Positions 5,464 through 6,046 of a stretch of DNA of 6,046 nucleotides are shown in pieces (position 1 is the first letter of the stretch; each line of letters begins with the position of its first letter). This DNA is from Beijerinckiaceae bacterium (GTDB lineage Bacteria; Pseudomonadota; Alphaproteobacteria; Rhizobiales; Beijerinckiaceae), in the NCBI GenBank assembly GCA_022702195.1, contig JAKONB010000577.1:1-6046 (forward strand), read 5' to 3'. Under the pieces are notes generated by a model. It was not told the DNA's origin, made no database searches, and saw only the letters and a program-made list of their open reading frames with translations. The translations under genes were made by a program, and so were the position numbers.

Positions 5464-5757
5464 ATGCGCGTGGTTACGTCACGATTCTCGACCCCGTCGA
5501 AGAGCGTCTCGAAGACCCTCATGATCGCACCATTCGCCCTTCTGCTGCTGGCCGCCGGGCCGGCACAGGCCCAGCGGGAGGATCAGGGATTGCAACTCGG
5601 TTGCGCTAACGATTATTTCCGGCTCTGCGCCGGTGTCGATCCCAACAGCCAGGATGCGGATCGCTGCATGGAGCGCAACAAGAGCCGGCTGTCGCCCGAG
5701 TGTAAGGCGGCGATCGGCGATTACGACCGGCGCACCGGCGGCAAGTCGCAGAAGTAA
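5464..5757 (+). CDS. Secreted four-cysteine protein, GLG1/Cys_rich_FGFR-like repeat
   Basis: A 97-residue protein with a Sec signal peptide: a basic N-region with K13 and K17, a hydrophobic core at 20-31 and AQA at 34-36, cleavage likely after A36. The mature part of about 61 residues has cysteines at 47, 55, 68 and 80. The pattern C-x7-C-x12-C-x11-C with D50, N72 and S77 resembles the cysteine-rich repeat of PF00839 (Golgi apparatus protein 1 repeat), which also occurs in small secreted proteobacterial proteins. Two disulfides in the periplasm are likely; the C-terminus (about 89-97) is basic and unstructured. The biochemical role is unknown. The start is fixed by AAGGA nine bases upstream. 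It lies between the sRNA terminator and gshB, 79 bp before the latter and on the same strand, with no terminator visible between, so read-through into gshB is possible. Confidence 0.85.
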   Translation: MRVVTSRFSTPSKSVSKTLMIAPFALLLLAAGPAQAQREDQGLQLGCANDYFRLCAGVDPNSQDADRCMERNKSRLSPECKAAIGDYDRRTGGKSQK

Positions 5758-5836
5758 GCCCACCGGCAAGACGGGCGATCGCGCGGCGTCAGCGGCCGGC
5801 TCTCGATGTTTCCAGCCAATTCGGAGTCTTGAGACA
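5758..5836 (+). other. Spacer between the secreted-protein gene and gshB
   Basis: 79 bp with no terminator and no clear promoter. GGAG at 5823-5826 lies ten bases before the gshB ATG and is its probable ribosome binding site. Confidence 0.5.
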
Positions 5837-6046
5837 ATGGCCCTGACCGTCGCGGTCCAGATGGACTCGATCCGTGCGATCCGGATCGCCGGTGACACGA
5901 CCTTCGCCCTGCTGCTCGAAGCACAGGCGCGGGGGCACCGGCTCGTGCATTACACCCCCGAACGGCTGTCGCTGCAGGCGGGGCGGGTGACGGCGCGGGT
6001 CGAGGCCCTCACGGTGCAGGACGTCGAGGGCGCGCACGCGACCCTG
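5837..6046 (+). CDS. gshB: Glutathione synthetase, N-terminal part (3' end outside the window)
   Basis: Seventy codons from ATG 5837 to the right edge. The translation begins MALTVAVQMDSIRAIRIAGD and continues with TFALLLEAQARGHRL and YTPERLSLQAGRV, which matches the N-terminal domain of proteobacterial glutathione synthetases (pattern V-x-MDPI-x-x-I, then D-[ST]-TFALLLEAQ-RGH, then Y-P-LSL). The enzyme is a cytosolic ATP-grasp ligase joining gamma-glutamylcysteine to glycine, the second step of glutathione synthesis. The ATP-grasp domain is beyond the window. Residue 11 is serine where proline is usual (MDPI), a minor variation. The start is supported by GGAG ten bases upstream and by alignment of the first residue with family members. 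Confidence 0.93.
   Translation, partial: MALTVAVQMDSIRAIRIAGDTTFALLLEAQARGHRLVHYTPERLSLQAGRVTARVEALTVQDVEGAHATL

Noticed and set aside
4476..5609. 377-codon plus-strand open frame running over the sRNA candidate and terminator
   Set aside because: It passes through a perfect intrinsic terminator and three other genes or elements, with low-complexity translation.

Overview
The window looks like chromosomal DNA of a high-GC alphaproteobacterium of the Hyphomicrobiales, most likely Methylobacterium/Methylorubrum or a close relative. This rests on the very high GC of all frames, the alphaproteobacterial look of the class A penicillin-binding protein, a separate DUF1214/DUF1254 gene pair, and the 5' end of a gshB-type glutathione synthetase. 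The genus is an inference. I see no transposase, integrase, tRNA, rRNA, CRISPR array or phage gene, so this reads as core chromosome.

Left part. The 5' end of a YcgN/UPF0260 cysteine-cluster gene leaves the window on the minus strand (141 to 1). About 290 bp away and divergent lies a plus-strand cluster: a bifunctional class A penicillin-binding protein (431-2647, GTG start proposed), then after 6 bp a membrane-anchored DUF1214 protein (2654-3355), whose stop codon overlaps the start of a membrane-anchored DUF1254 protein (3352-3963) as ATGA. The tight spacing argues for one transcript and suggests that the DUF pair works in the cell envelope near peptidoglycan synthesis.

Middle part. Converging on this cluster, with only 16 bp between stop codons, is a minus-strand pair: a small conserved-looking protein of 73 residues (5030-4809) and a predicted 269-residue lipoprotein of unknown function (4789-3980).

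Right part. The divergent region around 5031-5320 contains no plus-strand protein gene, yet holds a perfect plus-strand intrinsic terminator. It is preceded by a short hairpin and an unpaired UUCCUCCCUU stretch. This is the architecture of the suhB/MmgR (alpha-r8) small RNA family and is the best candidate non-coding element here. Downstream are a small secreted four-cysteine protein (5464-5757) and the first 70 codons of glutathione synthetase gshB (5837 onward), which runs off the right edge.
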